64,000 nucleotides of DNA from Micromonospora sp. NBC_01796 (GTDB lineage Bacteria > Actinomycetota > Actinomycetes > Mycobacteriales > Micromonosporaceae), in the NCBI RefSeq assembly GCF_035917455.1, contig NZ_CP109078.1, positions 992,001 through 1,056,000 of the forward strand, in the 5' to 3' direction. Under the pieces are notes generated by a model. The model was not told where the DNA came from, ran no database searches, and saw nothing but the letters and a program-made list of their open reading frames with translations. Shown here piece after piece: positions 16,482 through 28,015 of the stretch. Positions within the stretch are counted from its first letter, which is position 1. Each line of letters begins with the position of its first letter. Made by a program: the position numbers and the translations under genes.

Positions 16482-16519
16482 CAGATGCCTCCCACCCGAA
16501 CGCGGATGGGAGGCATCTG
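16482..16519 (-). terminator. strong hairpin downstream of nrdJ
   Basis: Perfect 13-bp arms (CAGATGCCTCCCA and its complement) around a 12-nt loop lie 84 bp beyond the nrdJ stop, between nrdJ and the integrase remnant. This is the best-formed terminator in the neighbourhood. It also marks the right border of the island. Confidence 0.7.
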
Positions 16520-16602
16520 TTGTAGGCCTTTACCAGGATCGATGTCAACCAGTGATTCCTCTTAGGAGTTACTCACGGGAGACATACATGAACTTCCCGG
16601 TT

Positions 16603-19497
<2,895 letters not shown>

Positions 19498-19576
19498 ACC
19501 TTCCCCCGCCATCTCATCCGCCCCCTTACCGGCACGGTCCGCCGCCGCGCCGCCTACATGATCAAAACCCAAGAAG

Positions 19577-20107
19577 CTAACTGGTACGGCCACCGGCCGG
19601 CTCCGCCTGTGCCGGGATCGCCGGCCCCTGCGGTGCGTCGCTCCGTGCCGCCGTACGGGCGGCAGCCGCCGCGCGCAGTGACTCGATCTCGCGCTCGAAG
19701 TCCCCCAGGGAGTCGAACGAGCGGTAGACGCTGGCGAAGCGGAGGTAGGCCACCTCGTCCAACTCACGCAGCGGTCCGAGGATGGCCAGGCCGACCTCGT
19801 TGCTCGGGATCTCGGCGGCGCCCTTGGCCCGGACGGTCTCCTCCACCCGCTGGGCGAGCAGAGCGATCCTGTCCTCGTCGACCGGGCGGCCCTGGCACGC
19901 CTTGCGCACCCCACCGATGATCTTCGTACGGCTGAACGGCTCGGTCACCCCGCTGCGCTTGACGACGGCGAGCACCGCCTCCTCGACGGTGGTGAACCGC
20001 TTGCCGCACTCCGGGCACGACCGCCGGCGGCGGATCAACTGGCCGTCGTCGGCCTCGCGCGAGTCGACGACCCGGGAGTCGGCGTGCCGGCAGTATGGAC
20101 ACCGCAT
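19577..20107 (-). CDS. nrdR: NrdR transcriptional repressor of ribonucleotide reductase genes
   Basis: A 176-residue regulator: an N-terminal zinc ribbon ([10 protein letters not shown]...CPECGKRF) followed by an ATP-cone domain (about 46-136) that senses ATP/dATP. The start is set by a near-consensus ribosome binding site (AAAGGAGG, 6 nt). It is co-directional with nrdJ 79 bp downstream, as in Streptomyces nrdRJ, where it represses its own operon. A C-terminal Ala/Pro-rich tail (about 145-176) is longer than in minimal NrdRs. Confidence 0.95.
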   Translation of the reverse strand: MRCPYCRHADSRVVDSREADDGQLIRRRRSCPECGKRFTTVEEAVLAVVKRSGVTEPFSRTKIIGGVRKACQGRPVDEDRIALLAQRVEETVRAKGAAEIPSNEVGLAILGPLRELDEVAYLRFASVYRSFDSLGDFEREIESLRAAAAARTAARSDAPQGPAIPAQAEPAGGRTS

Positions 20108-20261
20108 AGCCGACCTCCTTTCACCGCACTGTGGGGTGCCCGCCACCCCCCGGACACCAGGACAGCCGGCGGGAGCCACTGTGAGGTGGCCGTCGCCGTG
20201 CTGGTGAGCGGGAAGCTGTGGGTAGTCGAACCCAACCTGTGGACGACTTACACCCTTGTCA

Positions 20262-20309
20262 CTACTACATCTAGGGGTCGACCGTATGCCGCGGAGCGGC
20301 CGGGGTCAA
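20262..20309 (-). promoter_or_regulatory. nrdR-nrdJ promoter with NrdR-box-like site
   Basis: On the minus strand TTGACC (20309-20304) and TACGGT (20286-20281) are separated by exactly 17 bp, a good sigma-70-type promoter. Just downstream, around the expected transcription start, lies CTACTACATCTAGGGG (plus strand 20262-20277). It keeps much of the NrdR-box pattern, including the CTA...TAG core. This gives a leader of about 165 nt before nrdR. Only one clear box is seen; NrdR usually binds two. Confidence 0.5.
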
Positions 20310-20429
20310 GTTCAGGGCGGCCCGGCGCGCCGAGGCGTTATCTTGCCAACATCACCGGTCGGCCCCGGGTTACCGGGCCCCGACAGACGGTCAGACGACC
20401 ACCGCGTGTCACCCCGAACACCCCGTGAG

Positions 20430-20753
20430 TCACTCCTCTCGCGGGAGCTTCAGCTTCTGCCCGGCGTGGATCGTGTTGCCGTCGAGCCCGTTGAGTCGGC
20501 GGATCTCGGCGATCACCCGGAACGGCTGTCGGCTCGGCCGGTGCCGCTCGGCGACCGACCAGAGCGTGTCACCGGGAAGCACCACGGCGGTCGGCACCGG
20601 ACCGGGCGGATCGGACGCCCGGGACGAAGGGGCGAGCGCCACCGCCAGCCCGGCCGCGAGAACCAGGAAAAGACCGACCAGCACCACCCGACCACGTCGG
20701 GTCAGGCGGAGTCGACCACCCTGCGAGGGCCGGGAGATGTCCGGTGCACCCAC
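20430..20753 (-). CDS. LysM-domain membrane protein divergent from lexA
   Basis: A 107-residue protein: a short basic N-terminus, one membrane segment (about 26-43, [19 protein letters not shown]) and a C-terminal LysM domain ([15 protein letters not shown] ... AGQKLKLP) for peptidoglycan binding. The GTG at 20753 is preceded by GGAGG at 5 nt. The divergent lexA-LysM arrangement matches lexA-Rv2719c of Mycobacterium tuberculosis and lexA-yneA of Bacillus. In those, the LysM partner is SOS-induced and slows division. LexA-box-like sites lie in the shared upstream region. Role here inferred from synteny. Confidence 0.85.
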   Translation of the reverse strand: MGAPDISRPSQGGRLRLTRRGRVVLVGLFLVLAAGLAVALAPSSRASDPPGPVPTAVVLPGDTLWSVAERHRPSRQPFRVIAEIRRLNGLDGNTIHAGQKLKLPREE

Positions 20754-20785
20754 GCTGACCTCCAAGATCGTACGCCAGTTCGATA

Positions 20786-20821
20786 GAACAGACGTACGAT
20801 GGTGTATCAGAACAGACGTAC
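20786..20821. promoter_or_regulatory. two LexA-box-like sites between lexA and the LysM gene
   Basis: Two identical GAACAGACGTAC palindromes (20786-20797 and 20810-20821) are spaced 24 bp apart. They lie just upstream of the LysM gene and about 200 bp upstream of lexA. Actinobacterial LexA boxes follow GAAC-N4-GTTC; these have GTAC in the second half. A third GAAC-N4-GTAC site lies upstream of recA. Confidence 0.65.
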
Positions 20822-21000
20822 GGATGTCGAGCGTGCGGGCACGACACGCCGACGCCACGTCGTACAGATGTTTGAAACTGTCCGATCTCACCTATACGGT
20901 CGTGAACAACCGATCCCGGCCGGCCCACGGTCGCAACGGGATCCGGGCCCATGCGCACCACGTGCCACACCGGCACCACCGCCGAGCAGGGAGGACGGAC

Positions 21001-21792
21001 GTGTCGACCGACGACCGGACGAACCGGCAGCAAAACCCGCCAGAGGCCGCCGTTGGATCCGGCGCGACCTCGGCCCGCCGCCGCAGCCCGGCCCGCGCCC
21101 GAGCGGCCGAGCCGACCCTGCGCGCCGTCACCTCGGTGGTGAGCCACTTCCCCGACCTGGTCAGCGCCGACCTGACCGCCCGGCAGCGGCGGATCCTGGA
21201 GTTCATCCGGGACTGGGTGGAGCGCTACGGCTACCCGCCGAGCGTCCGCGAGATCGGCGAGGCCGTCGGTCTGGTGTCCCCGTCCAGCGTCGCCTACCAG
21301 CTCAAGGAACTCGAGCGGAAGGGCTTCCTGCGGCGCGACCCGAACCGTCCCCGCGCGGTGGACGTCCGTCCGCCCAGCGACCTCATGGACGACGAGGCGG
21401 CCCGCGCCCAGCGCCCCACCCCGGCGTACGTGCCGATGCTGGGCCGGATCGCGGCCGGTGGCCCGATCCTGGCCGAGCAGGCCGTGGAGGACGTCTTCCC
21501 GCTGCCCCGCGAGCTGGTCGGCGAGGGCGAGGTCTTCATGCTCAAGGTCAAGGGCGACTCGATGCTCGACGCCGCGATCTGCGACGGCGACTGGGTGGTC
21601 GTCCGCCAGCAGCCGACCGCCGACTCGGGCGAGATCGTCGCCGCCATGCTGGACGGCGAGGCCACGGTGAAGACCTACCGCCGGCGGGACGGGCACGTCT
21701 GGCTGATGCCGGCGAACTCCGCGTTCGACCCGATCCCGGGCGACAGCGCCTCGATCATGGGTCGGGTGGTCGCCGTACTCCGCCGGATCTAG
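21001..21792 (+). CDS. lexA: LexA SOS repressor
   Basis: A 263-residue repressor. After a disordered 55-residue leader come the winged-helix DNA-binding domain (about 58-122, [20 protein letters not shown]...) and the S24 peptidase domain. The self-cleavage bond is Ala152-Gly153 (RIAAGGP); the catalytic dyad is Ser187 (KGDSM) and Lys224 (ATVKTY). RecA filaments trigger cleavage and derepress DNA-repair genes. The GTG at 21001 follows GGGAGG at 6 nt; frames further upstream cross the operator region. The 5' leader of about 200 nt is unusually long. Confidence 0.95.
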   Translation: MSTDDRTNRQQNPPEAAVGSGATSARRRSPARARAAEPTLRAVTSVVSHFPDLVSADLTARQRRILEFIRDWVERYGYPPSVREIGEAVGLVSPSSVAYQLKELERKGFLRRDPNRPRAVDVRPPSDLMDDEAARAQRPTPAYVPMLGRIAAGGPILAEQAVEDVFPLPRELVGEGEVFMLKVKGDSMLDAAICDGDWVVVRQQPTADSGEIVAAMLDGEATVKTYRRRDGHVWLMPANSAFDPIPGDSASIMGRVVAVLRRI

Positions 21793-21926
21793 CGTCCGGC
21801 AGCACGCTCACAGCCGTCGCGGTGCACCCGGGCCACAGCCCGGCCCGTACCGCGACGGCTTCGACGTACCCGGTCCGGACGAGCACAACCGGTCCTGGCC
21901 GGTACGGCACCGGACGGAGGGTCGGC

Positions 21927-23579
21927 TCAGCGCCGGCCCTGCTCCGGATAACCCTGCTCGGGGTAGCCCTGCTCCGGGTAACCGTTCTCCGGGTAACCGC
22001 GGGGCGCCGGGCGCCCCTGCCCGTACTGGCCGCCGCGCGGCTGGCCGTACCCGTTCACCGGTTGGTCGTTGCGCCGGTCGCCGGCCTGCCCACGGGGATC
22101 GGCGGGCGGGTAGCCGCCACGGCCTCCGCCGTAGGCCGGATCCGGCGCCGCGCCTCCGGGCGCCCGCGAACCGGCACCGCCGTAGACCCCGCCGCCGGGA
22201 CCGGCGGTCTGCGGTCGGGGCGCACCACCGTAGACCGCACCGCCACCACCGCCGCCCTGCTGACCGCCGTAGACGCCCGGCTGGGGCCGTCCGGTGGGCT
22301 CGTAGCCGCCACCACCGGGGGCCGGGTAGGCACCACCGGGCGCACCGGTCCACCCACCGTCCTGGGCGCCCCCGCCGTACGTGTTCCCGCGTGCCTGTCC
22401 CGGCGGGTCCGCCGGGAGGTCACCGGCGCCCGGACGCCCGTTCCTCGACCCGTCGGCGTCCAGCGTGCCGTCCGGGTCCCCCGGTTCCCCCGCCCGCTTG
22501 CGCCGGGACCGGACGATGCCGAAGATCCCGAGCCCGACCAGCAGGGCGCCGAGCACCCCGACGGCACCGATCAGGTACGTGATGTCGGTGAGGGTGAGCT
22601 GGGAGGTCCAGGACTTGCCGCTGTCGCTCGTGCCACCGGTGGTGCCACCGGCCGCGGCCGGAGCGGCGGCGACCTGCGTCGACGGCTCATAGCTCTGGAT
22701 CACGACCTCGGCGTCGTCGGCGAGGCTGCCGACGTCCGAGACGGTGACGAAGGCGCTGCCGTCCGGGGTGTACGCGATCGACTCGCCGAAGGCGTCGGCC
22801 AGCGGCGTCATCCGTGGCTTGCCGGTGGTCAGGGCCTTGACGATGTCACCGTCGGGCACGTCCCACTCGAACGCGTCCGCGTAGGTCCGCAACACCACCC
22901 GGCTACCGTCCGGAGACCGCGCCGCACCGGTGATCATCAACCGTCCGGTCACGGTGAGCAGGTTCTCCGTCGTGCTCTTCGGCAGGGTGATCTCGCCGGC
23001 CAGCTCCATCGGCACGCCCGTGGCGTTGTCCTTCGGCAGCGGCGCCGGCGCCCGGTAGATCTCGCTCTTCTCGGTGCCGGTCTTGGTGATGATGTACGGC
23101 GTACCGTCCTCGCCGAGCAGCAGCGCCTCGGCGTCGTGCGGCTTGTTGCCCGGATAGGCCAGCCGGTGCAGGACCGGCTTGCCGGTCCCCTCCACCGGCA
23201 GGCTCCAGAGCACCACGCTGGTACGCCGCTCGGCGGCGTCGACGTTGTCCCCGATGTCGGCGACCCAGAGGGTCCTGCCGTCCGCCGACAGCGCCAGGTC
23301 CTCCGGGTCCCGCGAGCCCTTCCCGGTGTACGGGACGGCCCTGGTCACCTTGCACTTGCTGCTCAGGAAGAAGATCTGGTCGTGGCTCTGCACCTCGGTG
23401 CTGTCGTTGATCACGACGTAACCGGTCTTGGTGGCGACCATGCCGGACAGTTCGTTCGTCCGGCTGTCGTCGATGGTGCACACCCTGGCCGGCGCGGCGA
23501 GCGCCGGGGCTCCAGTCAACCCCAGGCACGCGCCGACCACACCACCGACAACCACGACCGAGGAGAGGACACGCCGCAT
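21927..23579 (-). CDS. secreted, membrane-anchored beta-propeller-like protein with PEQGY tail
   Basis: A 550-residue protein. A signal peptide (about 1-29, ending ALAAPA) precedes an extracellular region (about 30-320) with propeller-like strands: DPEDLALSADGRTLWVADIGDN, AEALLLGEDGTPYIITKTG, SPDGSRVVLRTYADAFEW. Cys34 and Cys76 could pair. One membrane helix (about 365-390) is followed by a cytoplasmic tail of about 160 residues, very rich in Gly, Pro and Tyr. It ends in tandem YPEQG repeats. No enzymatic motif is seen. It may be a surface binding or sensing protein. The start at 23579 is set by the signal peptide; it has no clear ribosome binding site. Confidence 0.75.
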   Translation of the reverse strand: MRRVLSSVVVVGGVVGACLGLTGAPALAAPARVCTIDDSRTNELSGMVATKTGYVVINDSTEVQSHDQIFFLSSKCKVTRAVPYTGKGSRDPEDLALSADGRTLWVADIGDNVDAAERRTSVVLWSLPVEGTGKPVLHRLAYPGNKPHDAEALLLGEDGTPYIITKTGTEKSEIYRAPAPLPKDNATGVPMELAGEITLPKSTTENLLTVTGRLMITGAARSPDGSRVVLRTYADAFEWDVPDGDIVKALTTGKPRMTPLADAFGESIAYTPDGSAFVTVSDVGSLADDAEVVIQSYEPSTQVAAAPAAAGGTTGGTSDSGKSWTSQLTLTDITYLIGAVGVLGALLVGLGIFGIVRSRRKRAGEPGDPDGTLDADGSRNGRPGAGDLPADPPGQARGNTYGGGAQDGGWTGAPGGAYPAPGGGGYEPTGRPQPGVYGGQQGGGGGGAVYGGAPRPQTAGPGGGVYGGAGSRAPGGAAPDPAYGGGRGGYPPADPRGQAGDRRNDQPVNGYGQPRGGQYGQGRPAPRGYPENGYPEQGYPEQGYPEQGRR

Positions 23580-23661
23580 CGGCCAAGTGTCGCACGTCGC
23601 AGGGACACGGCGGGGAGGCCGTGATCGTTCGGCCCGAAGCTGCCGTTCGGGCAGTTTCAAT

Positions 23662-25110
23662 CTACTCCCCGGAGGTCCGATATGGGGTCAATTCGGCCGC
23701 TAACGCCTCGTCGACCCGGACGTGCAGCAGGGTCCCCTCGGCGAGGTGTGTGGTGCCGAGTACCTCGCCACGCCGATGGATCCGGGCGACCAGGTCTCCC
23801 CGGGCGTACGGCAGCACCGCCCGCAGCTCGACCGCCGGCCTCGGCAGCCGGGCCTCGATCGTCGCCCGAAGGTCGTCGATGCCCCGCCCGGCCCGGGCCG
23901 AGACGAAGATGGCGTCCGGCCACTCACGCTTGAGCCGGAGCAGCATCTCCTCGTCGGCGGCGTCGGTCTTGTTCACCACCAGCAGCTCGGGCAGCTTGTC
24001 GGCGCCCACCTCGGCGAGCACCTCACGGACCGCCCGTACCTGCTCCTCGGGATCGGGGTGCGCCCCGTCCACCACGTGTACGACCAGGTCGGCGTCGGCC
24101 ACCTCCTCGAGCGTCGAACGGAACGCCTCGACGATCTGGTGCGGCAGGTGCCGGACGAAACCGACCGTGTCGGAGAGGGTGTAGACCCGCCCGTCGGCGG
24201 CTTCCGTACGGCGGGTGGTCGGGTCCAGGGTGGCGAAGAGGGCGTCCTCGACCAGGACTCCCGCCCCGGTCAGCCGGTTCAGGATGCTGGACTTGCCGGC
24301 GTTGGTGTAGCCCGCGATGGCGATCGCCGGGACGGCGTTGCGACTACGGCGGGCGCGCTTGGTCTGCCGTACGGTGCGCATGTTCTTGATTTCCCGCCGC
24401 AGGCGGGAGATGCGGTGCCGGATCCGGCGCCGGTCGGTCTCCAGCTTGGTCTCACCCGGACCACGGGTGCCGACACCACCGCCCGCGCCACCGCCGCGAC
24501 CGCTGCCGCCGGCCTGCCGGGACAGGCTCTCACCCCAACCGCGCAGCCGGGGCAGCAGGTATTCGAGCTGGGCCAGCTCGACCTGCGCCTTGCCCTCCTT
24601 GCTCTTGGCGTGCTGGGCGAAGATGTCCAGGATCAGCGCGGTCCGGTCGACGACCTTGACCTTGGTGCGCTGCTCCAGGTTGCGCAACTGGGACGGGGAG
24701 AGCTCCCCGTCGCAGATCACCGTGTCCGCACCGGAGGCGAGCACCTCGGCGGCGAGATCCTCGACCTTGCCCCGACCGATGTACGTCGCCGGGTCGGGCC
24801 GGGTACGCCGCTGGATCAGCCCCTCGAGCACCTCGGAACCGGCGGTCTCGGCGAGCGCGGCCAACTCGGTGAGCGAGTTCTCCGCGTCGGTCATGGTGCC
24901 CTCGGTCCAGACCCCGACCAGGACCACCCGCTCCAACCGGAGTTGCCGGTACTCGACCTCGGTGACGTCGGTGAGCTCGGTGGAGAGTCCGGCGACCCGG
25001 CGCAGTGCCTGGCGGTCCTCCCGCTCCATCTCACCGGTGGTGATCTCCTCGCCGAGCAGGGCGTCGAGGTCCTGGTCGGTCAGCGGAGCGAAGCTTTCCT
25101 GATTTCGCAA
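23662..25110 (-). CDS. hflX: GTPase HflX, ribosome-splitting factor
   Basis: A 482-residue GTPase. The N-terminal HflX subdomain (about 60-190, PATYIGRGKVEDLA) is followed by a Gly-rich linker and GPGETKLETDRRRI. The GTPase domain has G1 GYTNAGKSS, G3 DTVGF and G4 NKTD. HflX binds stalled or heat-damaged 50S/70S ribosomes and splits them. The start is a TTG at 25110 with AGGAG 6 nt upstream; the N-terminus LRNQESFAPL is the usual actinobacterial one. An insertion of Gly/Arg residues (GGSGRGGGAGGG) lengthens the linker. Confidence 0.93.
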   Translation of the reverse strand: MRNQESFAPLTDQDLDALLGEEITTGEMEREDRQALRRVAGLSTELTDVTEVEYRQLRLERVVLVGVWTEGTMTDAENSLTELAALAETAGSEVLEGLIQRRTRPDPATYIGRGKVEDLAAEVLASGADTVICDGELSPSQLRNLEQRTKVKVVDRTALILDIFAQHAKSKEGKAQVELAQLEYLLPRLRGWGESLSRQAGGSGRGGGAGGGVGTRGPGETKLETDRRRIRHRISRLRREIKNMRTVRQTKRARRSRNAVPAIAIAGYTNAGKSSILNRLTGAGVLVEDALFATLDPTTRRTEAADGRVYTLSDTVGFVRHLPHQIVEAFRSTLEEVADADLVVHVVDGAHPDPEEQVRAVREVLAEVGADKLPELLVVNKTDAADEEMLLRLKREWPDAIFVSARAGRGIDDLRATIEARLPRPAVELRAVLPYARGDLVARIHRRGEVLGTTHLAEGTLLHVRVDEALAAELTPYRTSGE

Positions 25111-25368
25111 GCGGGTCTCCTGTCCGTTTCATTCCTGGCGTCAATCGTGACACGCTCCGCCACCGATCGCACCGCCATAATCCGTCACCCCGACTGATCG
25201 GCCCGTCAGGTACAACCAGGGGGTAACCCGTCAAAAAGGGGCGTTTGCGGGCTGATGAGGGTCGTTTACGGCACTCATGGGGGATGCGCCGGAAGCGGCC
25301 CGTACGACGCGGGTAAGAATGCGAAGCGACGGCCGGCCGGCCGTGCCCACCAACGACGGAGGGACCCC

Positions 25369-26859
25369 GTGACCACCACCCGCCTGCCGAGCGCCGGATT
25401 CTCGATCACCATCCGGATCGGCGTCACCGCTGACGCCTCGGCCATCGGCCGGCTCACCACCTGCGTCGGCGAAGCCGGCGCGATCGTCACCGCCCTGGAC
25501 GTGGTCGATTCCGACCCGACCACGGTGATCGTCGACCTCACCTGCGACACCGCCGACTCCAACCACGCCGACCAGGTGGTGAAGTCGCTGACCGCCCTCG
25601 ACGGCGTGGACGTCCGCAAGGTGTCCGACCGTACGTTCCTGCTGCACCTCGGGGGCAAGATCGAGGTCACCCCGAAGGTCGCGCTGCGCAACCGCGACGA
25701 GCTTTCCCGGGCGTACACCCCGGGGGTGGCCCGGGTCTGCCTCGCGATCGCGGAGAACCCGGCCGACGCCCGTCGGCTCACCATCAAGCGCAACACCGTC
25801 GCCGTGGTCACCGACGGGTCGGCCGTACTCGGGCTGGGCAACCTCGGACCGGCCGCGTCGCTGCCGGTGATGGAGGGCAAGGCGGCACTGTTCAAGCGCT
25901 TCGGCGGGGTGGACGCCTGGCCGGTGGTCCTGGACACCCAGGACGTGGACGAGATCGTCTCGATCGTGCGGGCGATCGCCCCCGCGTACGGCGGGATCAA
26001 CCTGGAGGACATCGCCGCCCCGCGTTGCTTCGAGATCGAGGCGAAGCTGCGCGACCTGCTCGACATCCCGGTCTTCCACGACGACCAGCACGGGACCGCG
26101 ATCGTCGTGCTCGCCGCGCTGACCAACGCCCTGCGGGTGGTGGGCAAGCGCCTCGCCGACGTCAAGGTGGTCGTCTCTGGAGCCGGCGCCGCCGGTACGG
26201 CGATCATGAAGCTGCTGCTGCGCCAGGGCGTCGGCGACATCATCGCGTACGACCGGGCCGGTGCCCTGCACCGTGGGCTGGCCGACGGCAACCCGGCCTG
26301 GCAGTGGCTGGCCGAGAACACCAACAAGGAGAACTACAGCGGCGACCTGCCCGGAGCGATCCGGGGCGCTGACGTGTTCATCGGGGTGAGCGCGCCGAAC
26401 CTGCTCACCGGCGACGACATCGCCGGCATGGCGAAGGACTCGATCGTGTTCGCGCTGGCCAACCCGGACCCCGAGGTCGACCCGCGAGAGGCCCGCAAGT
26501 ACGCGGCCGTGGTCGCCACCGGCCGGTCCGACCAGCCGAACCAGATCAACAACGTGCTCGCCTTCCCCGGTGTGTTCCGGGGCATGCTCGACGCGCACGC
26601 CGAGGAGTTCACCGAGGAGATGGCGCTCGCGGCGGCTCAGGCGATCGCCGACGTGGTCGGCGAGGACAAGATCAACCCGACGGTGATCGTGCCCAGCGTC
26701 TTCGACTCCCGGGTGGCCACCGCCGTCGCCGCCGCCGTACGCGCCGCCGCCCAGAACCCCGCTCCCGCCCCGGCCGCCGACCCCGGCCCCGCCGACCTCC
26801 CCGAGATCGCCGCCACCGCCGCCGCCCCCACCGCCCCCCTAGCCAACAACACCAACTAA
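25369..26859 (+). CDS. NAD-dependent malic enzyme with N-terminal ACT domain
   Basis: A 496-residue enzyme that decarboxylates malate to pyruvate. An ACT-like regulatory domain occupies about 10-85 (SITIRIGVTADASAIGRL). The malic N-domain follows with the catalytic Tyr in YTPGVA and Lys in the NTVAVVTDG region. The metal site is FHDDQHGTA and the Rossmann loop is VVSGAGAAGTA. The last 40 residues are Ala/Pro-rich and probably disordered. The GTG at 25369 follows GGAGGG; an in-frame extension upstream is not conserved-looking. The gene is divergent from hflX (258 bp apart) and convergent with dapF. The cofactor (NAD or NADP) cannot be proven by eye. Confidence 0.9.
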   Translation: MTTTRLPSAGFSITIRIGVTADASAIGRLTTCVGEAGAIVTALDVVDSDPTTVIVDLTCDTADSNHADQVVKSLTALDGVDVRKVSDRTFLLHLGGKIEVTPKVALRNRDELSRAYTPGVARVCLAIAENPADARRLTIKRNTVAVVTDGSAVLGLGNLGPAASLPVMEGKAALFKRFGGVDAWPVVLDTQDVDEIVSIVRAIAPAYGGINLEDIAAPRCFEIEAKLRDLLDIPVFHDDQHGTAIVVLAALTNALRVVGKRLADVKVVVSGAGAAGTAIMKLLLRQGVGDIIAYDRAGALHRGLADGNPAWQWLAENTNKENYSGDLPGAIRGADVFIGVSAPNLLTGDDIAGMAKDSIVFALANPDPEVDPREARKYAAVVATGRSDQPNQINNVLAFPGVFRGMLDAHAEEFTEEMALAAAQAIADVVGEDKINPTVIVPSVFDSRVATAVAAAVRAAAQNPAPAPAADPGPADLPEIAATAAAPTAPLANNTN

Positions 26860-26920
26860 CCCGCCCACCCCGCCCACCCCGCTCCCTCGCCCGCCCTGCC
26901 GTCCCACCCCTCCCGCCCGC

Positions 26921-26995
26921 GTCGATCTTGCACTTGTGGTGGTTCACAAATCCGAACGAAAGACCTCATTCGGGCGCCACAACTGCAAGATCGAC
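26921..26995. repeat. palindromic intergenic element, copy 1
   Basis: Arms of 19 bp (GTCGATCTTGCACTTGTGG at 26921-26939 and its complement at 26977-26995, one C-C mismatch) enclose a 37-nt loop. The left flank (26861-26920) is almost all C with few other bases and the right flank (26996-27062) is G-rich, so a much longer hairpin is possible. It lies between convergent malic enzyme and dapF genes. A near-identical palindrome occurs at 48831-48904. It may be a bidirectional terminator or a dispersed REP-like repeat. Confidence 0.85.
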
Positions 26996-27067
26996 GGGCG
27001 GAGGGGCGGGCGGGGACGGGGACGGACGGGGCGCGGGGACGGGGCGGGGGTGTGGGGCAGGAGGGGG

Positions 27068-28015
27068 TCAGGAGAGGGTGGAGGGGTTCAGGGTGCCTTC
27101 GGCTATCAGGAGGGCGGGGCCGGAGAGCCAGGCGCTTTCGGGGTCGACGGTGATGGTGAGGCGGCCGCCGGGTACGTCCACCGCGACCACACCCTCGCTC
27201 AGGCCGGCGTCGCGCAGGGCCACCGCTGCCACCGCCACCGCACCGGAGCCGCAGGACAGGGTCTCCGCCGAACCCCGCTCGTAGACCCGCATGAGTACGT
27301 GCAGGTCGGTGCCGGCCACCGGCTCGGCCGGGGTGACGAACTCGACGTTGACCCCGGTCGGGAAGAACTCCGCATCGAATCCGGGTGCCCGGGTCAGGTC
27401 CAACGCGGACAGCTCCAGCCCGGCCGGCAGGACGCAGACCAGGTGCGGGTTGCCGCAGTCCACCGCCGCACCGGACAAAGTCACCCGCTCGGGCCCGTCC
27501 AGCCCGTCGGAGTCGGGCCGGGGGGCGAGGGCGGTGATCGACGTGCTGTCGCCGTACAGCCGGGGGGCGCCGAGGTCGACGGAGATCTCCCGGTCCGCGA
27601 CCACGCCGCGCCCGACGGTGGCCGGTCCGACCACGGCCCGGACCACTCCGGCGCGGGTGGCGATCGGCAGCCCGCCGTCGGCCGGCTCGGCGAGGCCGTT
27701 GTCGAGCAGGTAGCGGGTGAAGACCCGGACCCCGTTGCCGCACATCTCGGCCAGCGACCCGTCGCTGTTCCAGTAGTCCATGAACCACTCGGCGTCACCC
27801 GCGTACGCGGCGCCGGCCGGATGCTTGGCCGCCCGGATCACCCGCAGTACGCCGTCCGCGCCGATCCCGCGCCTACGGTCACAGAGCGCGGCGACCAGCG
27901 TCGGGGTGAGCGGAAGTTCGCCGTCCGGGTCGGCGAGGATGACAAAGTCGTTGCCGGTGCCATGTCCCTTGGTGAAGTGCACCAGCCCATCATTCCCGAT
28001 CATCGGCGTGTTCAT
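27068..28015 (-). CDS. dapF: diaminopimelate epimerase
   Basis: A 315-residue epimerase converting LL- to meso-diaminopimelate for lysine and peptidoglycan synthesis. The two catalytic cysteines are visible in the conserved motifs NSDGSLAEMCGNGVR (about 79-93) and SCGSGAVA. The N-terminal FTKGHGTGNDFV is the family signature. The ATG at 28015 overlaps the miaA stop by 4 nt (ATGA), so the two are translationally coupled; the frame upstream of it is inside miaA. Confidence 0.95.
   Translation of the reverse strand: MNTPMIGNDGLVHFTKGHGTGNDFVILADPDGELPLTPTLVAALCDRRRGIGADGVLRVIRAAKHPAGAAYAGDAEWFMDYWNSDGSLAEMCGNGVRVFTRYLLDNGLAEPADGGLPIATRAGVVRAVVGPATVGRGVVADREISVDLGAPRLYGDSTSITALAPRPDSDGLDGPERVTLSGAAVDCGNPHLVCVLPAGLELSALDLTRAPGFDAEFFPTGVNVEFVTPAEPVAGTDLHVLMRVYERGSAETLSCGSGAVAVAAVALRDAGLSEGVVAVDVPGGRLTITVDPESAWLSGPALLIAEGTLNPSTLS

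Noticed and set aside
16482-16519. Hairpin near the integrase remnant as an attachment site
   Set aside because: No tRNA gene and no matching direct repeat on the other side of the island; it fits an nrdJ terminator better.
20773-20790. GTTC-N4-GAAC symmetric sequence near the lexA operators as a LexA box
   Set aside because: The half-sites are in the opposite order to known LexA boxes; the two GAAC-N4-GTAC sites nearby fit better.
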